DNA from: Sphingobacterium sp. UBA7855
Lineage (GTDB): Bacteria > Bacteroidota > Bacteroidia > Sphingobacteriales > Sphingobacteriaceae
Length of the DNA: 64,000 nt
NCBI GenBank assembly: GCA_002500745.1
Contig: DLST01000021.1
Location: forward strand, 7,311-71,310
Reading direction: 5' to 3'
Shown here: piece after piece, positions 25,577-34,013 of the stretch
How the letters are laid out: each line of letters begins with the position of its first letter
Position numbering within the stretch: the first letter of the stretch is position 1
Notes under the pieces: model-generated
Database searches by the model: none
What the model was told of the DNA's origin: nothing
What the model saw: the letters and a program-made list of their open reading frames with translations, nothing else
Program-made: the position numbers and the translations under genes

Positions 25577-27349
25577 ATGGGGAGATTAAACGGGGACATT
25601 GCTAATAGCCCGTCGATTGATTTTTTTAAATCAAATGTGTTAGGACAGCGTTCGGGACTCTTTGTCCTATTCTTTACTGAGATGTGGGAGCGTTTTTCAT
25701 TCTACGGAATGCGCGTCCTTTTAATGCAGTTTTTAACTGCAGCTGTCATTCAAGGTAGTCCATTCTCGGGATGGTCCTGGACAGCTCAACAAGCAGGGGC
25801 CCTTTATGGTACATATGCTATGATGCTCTACTTAACTCCCATTCTGGGGGGGATCATTGCAGATAAATATATCGGATCACGTAAAGCAGTTATCATTGGT
25901 TCAGCTGTGATGACGCTTGGGCATGCTGCTATGGCTTTTGATACCTCTATTATGTTTTTCCTCGGGTTGGTCTGTCTAGTTATCGGAACAGGCTTTTTCA
26001 AACCCAACATGCCCTCTATTCTTGGAGAAATGTATAAAGATCTGCCAGAGAAAAAAGATGGTGCTTATACTATTTTCTACATGGGAGTTAATGCTGGGGC
26101 TTTCTTTGGCATGATGTTATGTGGATATATTGCTGAAACGTATGGTTGGCACTGGGGATTTGGATTGGCTGGTATCTTTATGCTTTTAGGAACATTGCAG
26201 TTCGTTTTCGCAAAACCGCTAATGGGCAATCTCGGTGTTTTGAATAAGTCTGTGGCTGAAGGGCAGAAAGTTGTTACGGAAGATACCGATACCAGAAATC
26301 CATTTACCCTGCGTGATTATGTATTGATAGCTGTAGTCTCTATTATTGGGTTCGTATACGCTTTTAATGATCCATTGTCTAAGAATGGTATTGTGGACGT
26401 ATTTTCGCGTTTGGATACCCCTTTTTTAAGAGGGCAGTATATCATGGTAATCGTAGCGTTGATTCTTTTTGTATATCTGATTGTTACTCGTATACTACGT
26501 TATGATAAAGTGGTTAGAGACCGTATGTTTGCCGTAGTACTACTAGCCTTTTTCCTTGTGTTCTTTTTCATGAGTTTCGAACAAGGAGCAACTTCATTGG
26601 TTATTGTGGCAAGGGATAACATTGATCGAGTCCTTAGCGGAGCTGCGTTGACAACTTTTAATGTGGTGAATGGCTTGTTAACCATCGTCCCTCTCTCAAT
26701 TATTACTTGGGTTCTGATCAAATTGGCAAAAGTAACCTGGAATAAAATCGCGATCTCCAATATCGTATTGTTCATTTGTTTTGGCTTGATTTGGGGTGCT
26801 GCTATTTGGATGTTATATAAAGAATTTAACAAGGAGGCGTCAGAAATTAAAGTCTCTTGGTTTTCAATCCTAAACTCATTTTTTATTATTGCACTAGCTT
26901 CTACCGTATCCAAAATTTGGGAGTCCAAATACAATCCATCTGCGGCTTTTAAATATGGCTTTGGTCTGATCTTGGTTGCGATTGGATTTTTGATTATTGG
27001 ATTAGGATCGATGGGAATAAGTCAAGGTACTAAAATCTCGATGGTTTTTTTGGTACTAACCTATTTGTTCCATACATTGGGTGAATTATTTATTTCGCCT
27101 GTAGGTCTATCTTATGTGTCGAAATTAGTGCCCGCGCGGATGCTTGCTTTTATGTTTGGAATCTGGTATTTGGCAATCGCCATTGCGCAGAAGGTTGCGG
27201 CCGTATTAGGAGGACAGGTAGAGACCATTCAAGAGGAACACTCATTGAGCTACTTTTTCTTCTTGTTTACGGCAATTCCAGCTTTGGCAGGCTTGCTAGT
27301 GATGCTGTTTAATCCTTTGATTAAACGATTGATGCACGGAATTAAATAA
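25577..27349 (+). CDS. POT-family oligopeptide transporter (copy 3, long form)
   Basis: Proton-coupled peptide transporter, 590 residues. EMWERFSFYGMRVLL and FYMGVNAGAFFGMMLCGY carry the family motifs. Compared with copies 1 and 2 it has about 50-60 extra residues in mid-protein (around FNDPLSKNGIVDVFSRLD and the following hydrophobic stretch YIMVIVALILFVYLIV), which would add a helix between the two six-helix bundles, as in some bacterial POTs. Starts at ATG 25577. A terminator separates it from copy 4. Substrate not readable. Confidence 0.9.
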   Translation: MGRLNGDIANSPSIDFFKSNVLGQRSGLFVLFFTEMWERFSFYGMRVLLMQFLTAAVIQGSPFSGWSWTAQQAGALYGTYAMMLYLTPILGGIIADKYIGSRKAVIIGSAVMTLGHAAMAFDTSIMFFLGLVCLVIGTGFFKPNMPSILGEMYKDLPEKKDGAYTIFYMGVNAGAFFGMMLCGYIAETYGWHWGFGLAGIFMLLGTLQFVFAKPLMGNLGVLNKSVAEGQKVVTEDTDTRNPFTLRDYVLIAVVSIIGFVYAFNDPLSKNGIVDVFSRLDTPFLRGQYIMVIVALILFVYLIVTRILRYDKVVRDRMFAVVLLAFFLVFFFMSFEQGATSLVIVARDNIDRVLSGAALTTFNVVNGLLTIVPLSIITWVLIKLAKVTWNKIAISNIVLFICFGLIWGAAIWMLYKEFNKEASEIKVSWFSILNSFFIIALASTVSKIWESKYNPSAAFKYGFGLILVAIGFLIIGLGSMGISQGTKISMVFLVLTYLFHTLGELFISPVGLSYVSKLVPARMLAFMFGIWYLAIAIAQKVAAVLGGQVETIQEEHSLSYFFFLFTAIPALAGLLVMLFNPLIKRLMHGIK

Positions 27350-27358
27350 TAAATATGT

Positions 27359-27386
27359 AAGCTTCTTCTATGAAAGAAGCTTTTTT
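27359..27386 (+). terminator. Terminator between POT copies 3 and 4
   Basis: 9-bp stem AAGCTTCTT / AAGAAGCTT (27359-27367 with 27374-27382) with a CTATGA loop and TTTT tail. Confidence 0.8.
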
Positions 27387-27403
27387 GATTAATATAAATT
27401 AGT

Positions 27404-28891
27404 ATGGAGGTTAGTACAAGGGAGTCGCTAGAAGAGATTCGAAATTTTGAAGGAAAGTATCCTAAGCAATTATGGTATTTATTTACCATCGAGATGTGGG
27501 AGCGATTTTGTTTTTACGGCATGCGAGGTGTTTTGGTCATTTTTATGACAGATCAACTTGGATTGTTTGAGAAGGATGCCAATCTTAAATATGGTGCCAT
27601 ACAGGCTTTTATATACGCCTTTACGTTCATTGGCGGTATCTTTGCTGATAAGATTTTAGGGTTTAAAAAATCCCTTATCTTTGGCGGATTGATTATGGCA
27701 ATCGGCAATCTTATCATAGCTTATAATCCACACGACCTTTTTTATTTTGGTATTACTTGTTCTATTATTGGTACGGGCTTCTTTAAGCCTAATATTTCCT
27801 CAATGGTAGGTGAGCTTTACAAAGAAGGTGATGTTCGTCGTGACGCTGGATATGGGATGTTTTACGCGGGAATTAATATTGGTGGATTGTTAGGTGGAGC
27901 ACTGTGTATTTATTTAGGGAAAAATTATTCCTGGAACCTATGCTTTTTAGCCGCTGCCATTGTGATGATCATAGGATTAGTGACTTATTTTTTAATTCGG
28001 AGGTCTATTGCGCCGATAGGGAATTCTCCATTAGCACATCATTCAAGATCTTCTCGTACAATCAAGGAAAGTTTAGTCATTGCTGGGGCTATCGTCATGT
28101 TGCCGATTATTTATGTACTAATTCACAATAGTAATTTTACGGACTATTTTATGTATGGAATCGGTTTTGCTGCAATCGCGTATTTGGGCTTTGAGTTGAC
28201 GAAATTGAATAATAGTTACCGTAAGAAAGTGATTGCAGCATTGATCTTCATTATTATGTATTTAATTTTTAATACAATTTATGAACAAAGCGGCGGATCC
28301 CTTTCATTGTTTGCAAAGGATAATTTGGTGGACAACCTACTGTTTTTTAAAATAGACCCTAATATTATCAATAATAGTTCAAATTCCTTTTTCATTATTG
28401 TATTTAGCCCTTTGGTTGGTTTATTGTGGGTATGGCTTGCTAAAAAGAAACTAGAACCGAATACCATCATTAAATTTGGAATTGGATTTTTATTTCTGGC
28501 GTTAGGCTTTTTTCTTTTTTACTCTTTGCGATTTTTTGCAGATGAAGATGGTAAGTCATCTTTAAATCTATTCACTTTCACCTGGTTGATTATCACCTTT
28601 GGTGAACTTTGTTTGGGGCCTATTGGAATGTCCATTATCACGAAGTTGTCTCCACAACGTCTGTTTGGTATGATGATGGGCATGTGGTTTTTGGCAAGTG
28701 CCTATGGACAGTTCTTCGCGGGTAAAATCGGCGCAGAAATGTCGGAAGCAAATACCGGAGGCACATTGTCGTCTAAACTATTGGCTTACACAGATGGCTA
28801 TAAAACGTTAGGAATATCTGCATTGATTGCTGGGGTGATATTAATTATCTTCTCTTCATTAGTGAAAAAGTTAATGCAGGAAGTACACTAA
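27404..28891 (+). CDS. POT-family oligopeptide transporter (copy 4)
   Basis: Proton-coupled peptide transporter, 495 residues and the most divergent of the four. The family motif is EMWERFCFYGMRGVLVIFM and the PTR2 signature FYAGINIGGLLGG. It lacks the HPAGLFVLFF lead-in shared by copies 1 and 2. The C-terminus KKLMQEVH replaces the MHGI ending of the others. About 14 hydrophobic segments. Start ATG 27404. It ends in a bidirectional terminator shared with the converging desaturase gene. Divergence suggests a separate substrate range, which is inference. Confidence 0.88.
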   Translation: MEVSTRESLEEIRNFEGKYPKQLWYLFTIEMWERFCFYGMRGVLVIFMTDQLGLFEKDANLKYGAIQAFIYAFTFIGGIFADKILGFKKSLIFGGLIMAIGNLIIAYNPHDLFYFGITCSIIGTGFFKPNISSMVGELYKEGDVRRDAGYGMFYAGINIGGLLGGALCIYLGKNYSWNLCFLAAAIVMIIGLVTYFLIRRSIAPIGNSPLAHHSRSSRTIKESLVIAGAIVMLPIIYVLIHNSNFTDYFMYGIGFAAIAYLGFELTKLNNSYRKKVIAALIFIIMYLIFNTIYEQSGGSLSLFAKDNLVDNLLFFKIDPNIINNSSNSFFIIVFSPLVGLLWVWLAKKKLEPNTIIKFGIGFLFLALGFFLFYSLRFFADEDGKSSLNLFTFTWLIITFGELCLGPIGMSIITKLSPQRLFGMMMGMWFLASAYGQFFAGKIGAEMSEANTGGTLSSKLLAYTDGYKTLGISALIAGVILIIFSSLVKKLMQEVH

Positions 28892-28910
28892 TCCATAAAA
28901 TTAGACATAA

Positions 28911-28946
28911 AAAAAAGCTTGATTATTTAAATCAAGCTTTTTTTTT
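28911..28946. terminator. Bidirectional terminator between POT copy 4 and the desaturase gene
   Basis: 14-bp stem AAAAAAGCTTGATT / AATCAAGCTTTTTT (28911-28924 with 28930-28943), with T-runs on both strands, between converging genes. Confidence 0.85.
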
Positions 28947-28949
28947 ATA

Positions 28950-29945
28950 TTATCCGTAAATCCATTTGAATTTATAATCTTTTTCCGGAACCTTCATACG
29001 GTCTGCCAGTCTAATCAAACGATCGGGTAGTTTGAGGAGATAATCTCTCGCTTTTTCCCCTTTATCATTCAGTCCTGTTATCTGATCAATGTTCCATTCT
29101 CTATTCAGCTCTTTTAAGATATCAACGTAGTCTAAAGCTGTATATACCCCCAAACGCTGTGCGGCGTCAGAGAAATGCGCAAACGCCTCTCCTTGAGGCT
29201 CGCCTGCTTCTCTTAAAAATTGGGCGGGCATAACTATTTTTTTACGCATCATGTCTTCAAATGCGATCATGACTTCACTTGGATCTACAGTAAATGCTTT
29301 TGAAATAAAAGACATGTAGGCTTTGGCATGACGAGCTTCATCAGAGGCGATGACACCACACATTTTTGCCAAAAGTTTATCACCACCTTTTTTGGAAAGG
29401 CCGGATACACGACGGTGGGAAACATTGGTTGCCAATTCCTGGAATGAAGTATAAATAAAATTCCGGTATGGATCAGCACCAGTACCGATATCAAAACCAT
29501 CTTGAATAAGGTATTGGGTAGACATTTCAAATTGGCGCATGTCTATTCTACCTGACAAATAAAGGTATTTGTTCAAAAGATCACCATGACGGTTTTCTTC
29601 AGCTGTCCAAGCGCGTACCCATTTCATCCATCCTCCCTGCTCGTTTTTGTCGACGTCTTCTACCATAGTCAACCAGGATTCATAAGTCGGAAGAGCCTCC
29701 TCGGTGATGGTGTCTCCGACTAATACAGCGACCAAATCATAAGAGAGTTCCTTTGCACTTTCCTGCAACTCTCTTACTTCCTCAAAAAAAGTATCCCTAG
29801 AAGAATCGGGAAGAAAATCGGCAGGTTGCCACATTTCTTCAACAGGCTTCAGGTATTCGCTCATCTCATTGAGCATGAACGGTTCCAAATAGGCCATCAC
29901 TTCTTTACGTGAGCCTTCTGGTAAATTTAGAGGTAATTCTTGCAT
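28950..29945 (-). CDS. Acyl-ACP desaturase (soluble di-iron)
   Basis: Soluble di-iron desaturase that introduces a double bond into acyl-ACP chains for membrane lipids. 331 residues. The two metal-binding motifs are present: EENRHG near residue 151 and DEARH near 232, with further ligands in the first helix bundle (ELSYDLVAVLVGD, ITEEALPTY). Homologous to plant stearoyl-ACP desaturases and DesA of actinobacteria. ATG 29945 lies 8 nt after a TACCTTTG -7 box, so the mRNA would be nearly leaderless. Chain-length and position specificity are not known. Confidence 0.9.
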   Translation of the reverse strand: MQELPLNLPEGSRKEVMAYLEPFMLNEMSEYLKPVEEMWQPADFLPDSSRDTFFEEVRELQESAKELSYDLVAVLVGDTITEEALPTYESWLTMVEDVDKNEQGGWMKWVRAWTAEENRHGDLLNKYLYLSGRIDMRQFEMSTQYLIQDGFDIGTGADPYRNFIYTSFQELATNVSHRRVSGLSKKGGDKLLAKMCGVIASDEARHAKAYMSFISKAFTVDPSEVMIAFEDMMRKKIVMPAQFLREAGEPQGEAFAHFSDAAQRLGVYTALDYVDILKELNREWNIDQITGLNDKGEKARDYLLKLPDRLIRLADRMKVPEKDYKFKWIYG

Positions 29946-29952
29946 ATTATTA

Positions 29953-29985
29953 CAAAGGTACTAAATAGCATCTATAATTTATAAA
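29953..29985 (-). promoter_or_regulatory. Putative promoter of the desaturase gene
   Basis: Minus strand: TTTA (29982-29985), 21-nt spacer, TACCTTTG (29953-29960). The -7 box is a full match; the -33 element is one base off TTTG. The start codon is only 8 nt away. Confidence 0.55.
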
Positions 29986-30102
29986 AGCTAACTATAATTG
30001 TTAAAACGGCAAATTTGCTCTTTTATTCGATAGCGTACCTAGAATGCTTTCGATAATGACATAAAAAATAGATTGACCATCCTGTATTCTATAAAATACT
30101 AT

Positions 30103-30110
30103 TAACTTTG
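30103..30110 (+). promoter_or_regulatory. Putative -7 box of sufS-sufE
   Basis: TAACTTTG fits TAnnTTTG and lies 21 nt before the sufS start. No TTG is found at the usual 19-21 nt distance upstream, so this is a partial match. Confidence 0.4.
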
Positions 30111-30130
30111 TATAAATTATTTAGACAAAG

Positions 30131-31354
30131 TTGGAAAGATTTAATATAGATAAAATACGTGCTGATTTTCCCATTCTCAAAAGAGAGGTAAACGGTAAGC
30201 CATTGGTTTATTTGGATAATGGCGCAACAACACAGAAACCAAGTGCTGTTATCGATTCGATTGTTCGCTATTATACGGATATGAATAGTAATGTGCACCG
30301 CGGTGTGCATTATCTCAGTCAGATATCAACGGACGCTTTTGAAATAACTCGAAAAAAAGTTCAAGCTTTTATTCATGCAGCAGAGGACAGGGAGATTATT
30401 ATCACTAAAGGGACCACAGATGGTATTAATCTAATTGCTACTTGTTATGGCAGAGCTTTTATCCAAGCTGGTGATGAGATTATTATTTCAGCAATGGAGC
30501 ACCACTCTAATATTGTGCCTTGGCAGATGCTTTGTGACGAAAAGGGCTGTAAAATCCGAGTGATTCCAATGAATGACAAGGGTGAGCTCGATATGGTTGC
30601 ATACGAGAACTTGTTAAATGAGAAAACCAAACTAGTTGCAGTGACCTATGTTTCAAATGCGCTAGGGACAATCAATCCAGTGGGTCAGATTATTTCAATG
30701 GCCCATCAGTACGGAGCTGTCGTGTTGGTTGATGCAGCTCAAGCCGTCCAACATTTAAAAATTGATGTTCAGAATCTTGATGTTGATTTTTTGGTGTTTT
30801 CAGGCCATAAAATGTATGGACCTACAGGAGTGGGGGTGCTATACGGTAAAGAAGATTTATTAAACGCAATGCCGCCTTATCAAGGTGGCGGAGATATGAT
30901 TAAAGAGGTCACCTTTGAAAAAACGACGTATAATGAATTGCCTTTTAAATTTGAGGCCGGTACACCTAACATTGAAGCTGGTATCTGTTTAAATGAGGCA
31001 ATAGATTATATCAATTCAATTGGTCTAGAAAGTATTGAAGCCTATGAACTTGAATTATTGCAATACGCCACAGAGAAGCTATCTGAAGTTTCGGGGATAC
31101 GGTTTATAGGTACAGCCGAGCATAAGTGTTCTGTGATATCCTTTGTAATAGAAGGTACACATCCTTATGATGTCGGGGTTATCTTAGATAAGCTCGGAAT
31201 AGCTGTCCGTACTGGGCACCACTGTGCGCAACCTGTCATGGACCGGTTTGGAATACCGGGGACTATCCGTGCTTCTTTAGCCGTTTATAATACAAAGGAG
31301 GAAATAGATGTTTTGGTTGCGGGAATTCAGCGCGCGGTCAATATGTTGATTTAA
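30131..31354 (+). CDS. sufS: Cysteine desulfurase SufS
   Basis: PLP enzyme that takes sulfur from cysteine for Fe-S cluster assembly. 407 residues, group II desulfurase. DFPILKREVNGKPLVYLDNG starts the domain, the PLP lysine is in FSGHKMYGPTG near residue 226, and the persulfide cysteine in RTGHHCAQPVM near 362. The start is TTG 30131 (MERFNIDKIRADFP); no in-frame ATG lies upstream, and the N-terminus matches the family, so TTG initiation is likely. sufE follows after 13 nt. SufB, SufC and SufD are not in this window. Confidence 0.93.
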   Translation: MERFNIDKIRADFPILKREVNGKPLVYLDNGATTQKPSAVIDSIVRYYTDMNSNVHRGVHYLSQISTDAFEITRKKVQAFIHAAEDREIIITKGTTDGINLIATCYGRAFIQAGDEIIISAMEHHSNIVPWQMLCDEKGCKIRVIPMNDKGELDMVAYENLLNEKTKLVAVTYVSNALGTINPVGQIISMAHQYGAVVLVDAAQAVQHLKIDVQNLDVDFLVFSGHKMYGPTGVGVLYGKEDLLNAMPPYQGGGDMIKEVTFEKTTYNELPFKFEAGTPNIEAGICLNEAIDYINSIGLESIEAYELELLQYATEKLSEVSGIRFIGTAEHKCSVISFVIEGTHPYDVGVILDKLGIAVRTGHHCAQPVMDRFGIPGTIRASLAVYNTKEEIDVLVAGIQRAVNMLI

Positions 31355-31367
31355 TATAAAAATAAGT

Positions 31368-31787
31368 ATGACCATTAATGAAATACAGGATGAATTGATT
31401 GAGGATTTTGCTTTTTTCACAGATTGGATGGAAAAATACGAATATATCATCCAGCTCGGAAAAGAGGTGCCTTTAATTGATGAACGATATAAAACAGATG
31501 AATATATCATCAAAGGATGTCAATCCAAAGTTTGGCTTTTTCCAGAGATAAAAGATGGAAAGGTATATTTTAAAGCGGATAGCGATGCTATTATCACCAA
31601 AGGGCTGGTGAGTTTAATGGTCAAAGTGCTATCTGGACACACTGCTAAAGAAATCGTTGATGCTGATTTATATTTTGTTGACCAAATAGGATTGAAAGAA
31701 CATTTGTCACCTACAAGAGCAAATGGACTGTTATCTATGATTAAGCAAATGAAATTATACGCATTGGCTTTGCAGGCAAAAGCATAG
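31368..31787 (+). CDS. sufE: Sulfur acceptor SufE
   Basis: SufE accepts persulfide sulfur from SufS and passes it to the scaffold. 139 residues. The acceptor Cys is in YIIKGCQSKVWLF near residue 50, preceded by the typical KEVPLIDERYKTDEY, and the C-terminal segment has HLSPTRANGLLSMIKQM. Placed 13 nt after sufS, so the pair is cotranscribed. A terminator follows directly after the stop codon. Confidence 0.94.
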   Translation: MTINEIQDELIEDFAFFTDWMEKYEYIIQLGKEVPLIDERYKTDEYIIKGCQSKVWLFPEIKDGKVYFKADSDAIITKGLVSLMVKVLSGHTAKEIVDADLYFVDQIGLKEHLSPTRANGLLSMIKQMKLYALALQAKA

Positions 31788-31812
31788 AAAGGGGAGAGTA
31801 TCCCCTTTTTTA
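31788..31812 (+). terminator. Terminator of sufS-sufE
   Basis: 8-bp stem AAAGGGGA / TCCCCTTT (31788-31795 with 31801-31808) with a GAGTA loop and further T residues. Confidence 0.8.
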
Positions 31813-31918
31813 TTGTTTAAAAACTCGTATTATTGTACCCGGCCAATTGTTGTATCCTAAATAAATGTTCCCAGTAACAGACCACTATCCTTGCTGATAA
31901 TCATTTGAACTTGCAATC

Positions 31919-32183
31919 TTACCATAGCGCAGTATAAAGAAAATGCGTTCCACACGCAAAGAAATGCCCCCTAATGGCGTAAAGTTTTTGTATTGAAAAT
32001 TCTAATAAATCATGTGCACCTCCGACGATTACAGTTTCTGATGCCATAGCCCACTGCGGCAAATTTAAGCTCATCTAACAATATGGAGCTGACTGTTGAT
32101 CTTTTACCTTCTAAGTTATGAGATATGTTAATATGACCTTTTAAATCGATACCGAGCACGCGTCCTGAGCGGAATCGGAATCC
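31919..32183 (-). pseudogene. Possible decayed gene fragment with one frameshift
   Basis: The minus strand opens after a TGA with GFRFRSGRVLGIDLKGHINI and stays open for about 57 codons, including HNLEGKRSTVSS and LLDELKFAAVGYGI. A +1 shift near there continues as ASETVIVGGAHDLLEFSIQK and runs about 40 more codons to a TAA at 31919. The alternating polar/hydrophobic pattern recalls an outer-membrane beta-barrel, but no family was recognised. In A+T-rich DNA such open stretches can also arise by chance, so confidence is low. Confidence 0.25.
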
Positions 32184-32291
32184 TCAAAATTCTATTTAAT
32201 CCATTAAAATGATTATAAGAAGATAAATAATAAAATCTATGTATTCTAATGCCAACTTTTACCTAACCACAATTTTAAATTAATTTTTAGA

Positions 32292-32372
32292 CAGTGCTTG
32301 CCCATTGATTGTTCGGTATCAATTGAGGGATCAGTGAGTAAGCACTGGACGAGCACTGAACAAGCAATGCTG
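32292..32372. repeat. Cluster of short repeats with AAGCACTG cores
   Basis: CAGTGCTT (32292-32299) is inverted as AAGCACTG (32340-32347), and three 11-nt units, TAAGCACTGGA, CGAGCACTGAA and CAAGCAATGCT, run in tandem from 32339. It may be a REP-like or MITE-like remnant. Other copies were not seen in the window. Confidence 0.35.
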
Positions 32373-32526
32373 AAAGCTAAATTGTTCCCCATTTGGTTAT
32401 GGTTTTCTAAAACTAAGAATTTAAGAAAAAATGAAGGGTCTACACCTACCTAACAAAAAAAGATCGATGTTTTCGCAGCATGTATTGAGACAAAGATAGA
32501 ATAGGACAGAGTATCTTTTTTAAAGC

Positions 32527-32558
32527 AAAAAAAGCTAATCATTTGATTAGCTTTTTTT
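32527..32558 (-). terminator. Terminator of tRNA-Lys
   Basis: Stem AAAAAAAGCTAATCA / TGATTAGCTTTTTTT (32527-32541 with 32544-32558), just 2 nt after the tRNA 3-prime end on the minus strand. The A-run gives a U-tract in the RNA. Confidence 0.85.
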
Positions 32559-32560
32559 AG

Positions 32561-32633
32561 TGATCCCGCTGGGATTCGAACCCAGGACCCATACATTAAA
32601 AGTGTATTGCTCTACCAGCTGAGCTACGGAATC
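32561..32633 (-). tRNA. tRNA-Lys (anticodon TTT)
   Basis: 73-nt cloverleaf on the minus strand. Acceptor arms GATTCCG and CGGGATC pair with one G-T, followed by discriminator A. D-arm GCTCAGCTGGTAGAGC, anticodon stem ATACA/TGTAT around loop CTTTTAA (anticodon TTT), T-arm CTGGGTTCGAATCCCAG. CCA is not encoded. It has a full consensus promoter and its own terminator. Confidence 0.97.
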
Positions 32634-32655
32634 CTTTCTGTTTTTGAAAGTGATG

Positions 32656-32686
32656 CAAAGGTAGGAAAATAAATTCCTTGTGCCAA
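32656..32686 (-). promoter_or_regulatory. Promoter of tRNA-Lys
   Basis: Minus strand: TTG (32684-32686), exact 20-nt spacer, TACCTTTG (32656-32663), then GCATCAC. The same TTTGCATCAC follows the promoter of the tRNA-Gly/tRNA-Leu unit. Confidence 0.85.
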
Positions 32687-32844
32687 TTTTTTTTACCTTT
32701 TTTTTTGAAATTACGATAACTGTTTAAAAATTAAAGAATTAATTTTTATTCATTATGTCAGTTTAAGAATTAGCAGAAATAGTTGATCGATGTGAAGCTT
32801 ATTCTATATTTGAAAATGCTCGTTTTATTGGGGAGCATAATCAA

Positions 32845-32873
32845 AAAAAAAAGTCAGTGGTTAGCTGACTTTA
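32845..32873 (-). terminator. Terminator of accA
   Basis: 8-bp stem AAAGTCAG / CTGACTTT (32850-32857 with 32865-32872). The A-run before it gives a U-tract on the minus strand. It lies about 27 nt after the accA stop codon. Confidence 0.75.
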
Positions 32874-32899
32874 TATGATTAGAGGAGTGTTGACAGATG

Positions 32900-33853
32900 T
32901 TATTCGGTCACAACGCCCATTTTACTAAACTTGTCGATTCTTTCGGAAACTAATGTATCGCTATCTTTAACCGTTAATTCGGTAAGATCTTTTAGCAATT
33001 GATTTTTTAGGTTAGCAGCAGCTGCGGCTGGATCTTGGTGAGCACCACCTAGAGGTTCGGGAATAATACCATCGATCAATCCATTGCCAAGCATATCTCT
33101 AGATGTCAGTTTTAAAGCCTCAGCAGCTTTTTCTTTATGATCCCAGCTTCTCCAGAGGATAGAAGAGCAGGACTCTGGGGAAATGACCGAATACCACGTA
33201 TGTTCCATCATGTAGACTCTGTTTCCAACACCAATGCCCAAAGCTCCACCTGAAGCTCCTTCGCCAATAACAACACATATAATTGGCACTTTCAATACAG
33301 CCATTTCCATTAGGTTACGTGCGATCGCTTCTCCTTGTCCGCGTTCTTCAGCTTCCAATCCTGGATAGGCTCCCATCGTATCAATTAATGTGATAACGGG
33401 TTTATTGAACTTTTCAGCCATTTTCATCAAACGCAATGCCTTACGGTAGCCTTCAGGATTGGCCATTCCAAAATTGTGGTATTGACGCTCTTTTGTATTC
33501 TTGCCTTTTTGATGGCCAATGATCATAACCGCATTACCGTCTATTGAGGCCATCCCCCCGACAATCGCTTTATCGTCTTTAACATTCCTGTCACCATGCA
33601 ATTCGATGAATTCATCACATATAGCTTCTATGTAATCATAAGTCTGCGGGCGATCAGGGTGGCGTGACATCTGTACATTTTGCCATCCGGTTAAATTGCC
33701 GTATATATCTTTCTCGGTCGAAGCAAGCTTTTCCTCCAGTTCACGAACCGTTGCGCTCATGTCAACTTGAGTCTTTTCGGCAACTTGAGTTACCTTCTCA
33801 ATTTGCAATTGCAAGTCCGCAATTGGCTTTTCAAAATCAAACGTGGTTTTCAT
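32900..33853 (-). CDS. accA: Acetyl-CoA carboxylase carboxyltransferase subunit alpha
   Basis: Alpha subunit of the carboxyltransferase that makes malonyl-CoA, the first committed step of fatty-acid synthesis. 317 residues, normal length. The N-terminal coiled helix ([15 protein letters not shown]) is followed by the crotonase-like core with [40 protein letters not shown], and [15 protein letters not shown] single-gene unit with its own terminator. AccD, its partner, is not in this window. Confidence 0.96.
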   Translation of the reverse strand: MKTTFDFEKPIADLQLQIEKVTQVAEKTQVDMSATVRELEEKLASTEKDIYGNLTGWQNVQMSRHPDRPQTYDYIEAICDEFIELHGDRNVKDDKAIVGGMASIDGNAVMIIGHQKGKNTKERQYHNFGMANPEGYRKALRLMKMAEKFNKPVITLIDTMGAYPGLEAEERGQGEAIARNLMEMAVLKVPIICVVIGEGASGGALGIGVGNRVYMMEHTWYSVISPESCSSILWRSWDHKEKAAEALKLTSRDMLGNGLIDGIIPEPLGGAHQDPAAAAANLKNQLLKDLTELTVKDSDTLVSERIDKFSKMGVVTE

Positions 33854-34013
33854 ATATCTATTTTATGAAAATATTCAGGGGGCTAATTTAGCGCATTTTT
33901 TCTGAAATTAAAATTAGCTAGGATAATATCATTGGAATTCCTTTGTTACATTTGCGTTATAAACGTAGTGGTGGCTTAGTTTTTGATTGTAGCCCTGTGA
34001 AAAATGTTGACTT

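Larger units (their letters stand above)
31813..32526. other. Gene-poor region between sufE and tRNA-Lys
   Basis: About 710 bases with no intact gene. On the minus strand, 31919-32183 reads like a decayed coding sequence, listed separately. At 32292-32372 there is a cluster of short repeats. Nothing else could be supported. Confidence 0.5.

Noticed and set aside
31788..32526. Riboswitch or known structured RNA between sufE and tRNA-Lys
   Set aside because: No conserved riboswitch core was recognised; only short repeats and a likely decayed reading frame are present.
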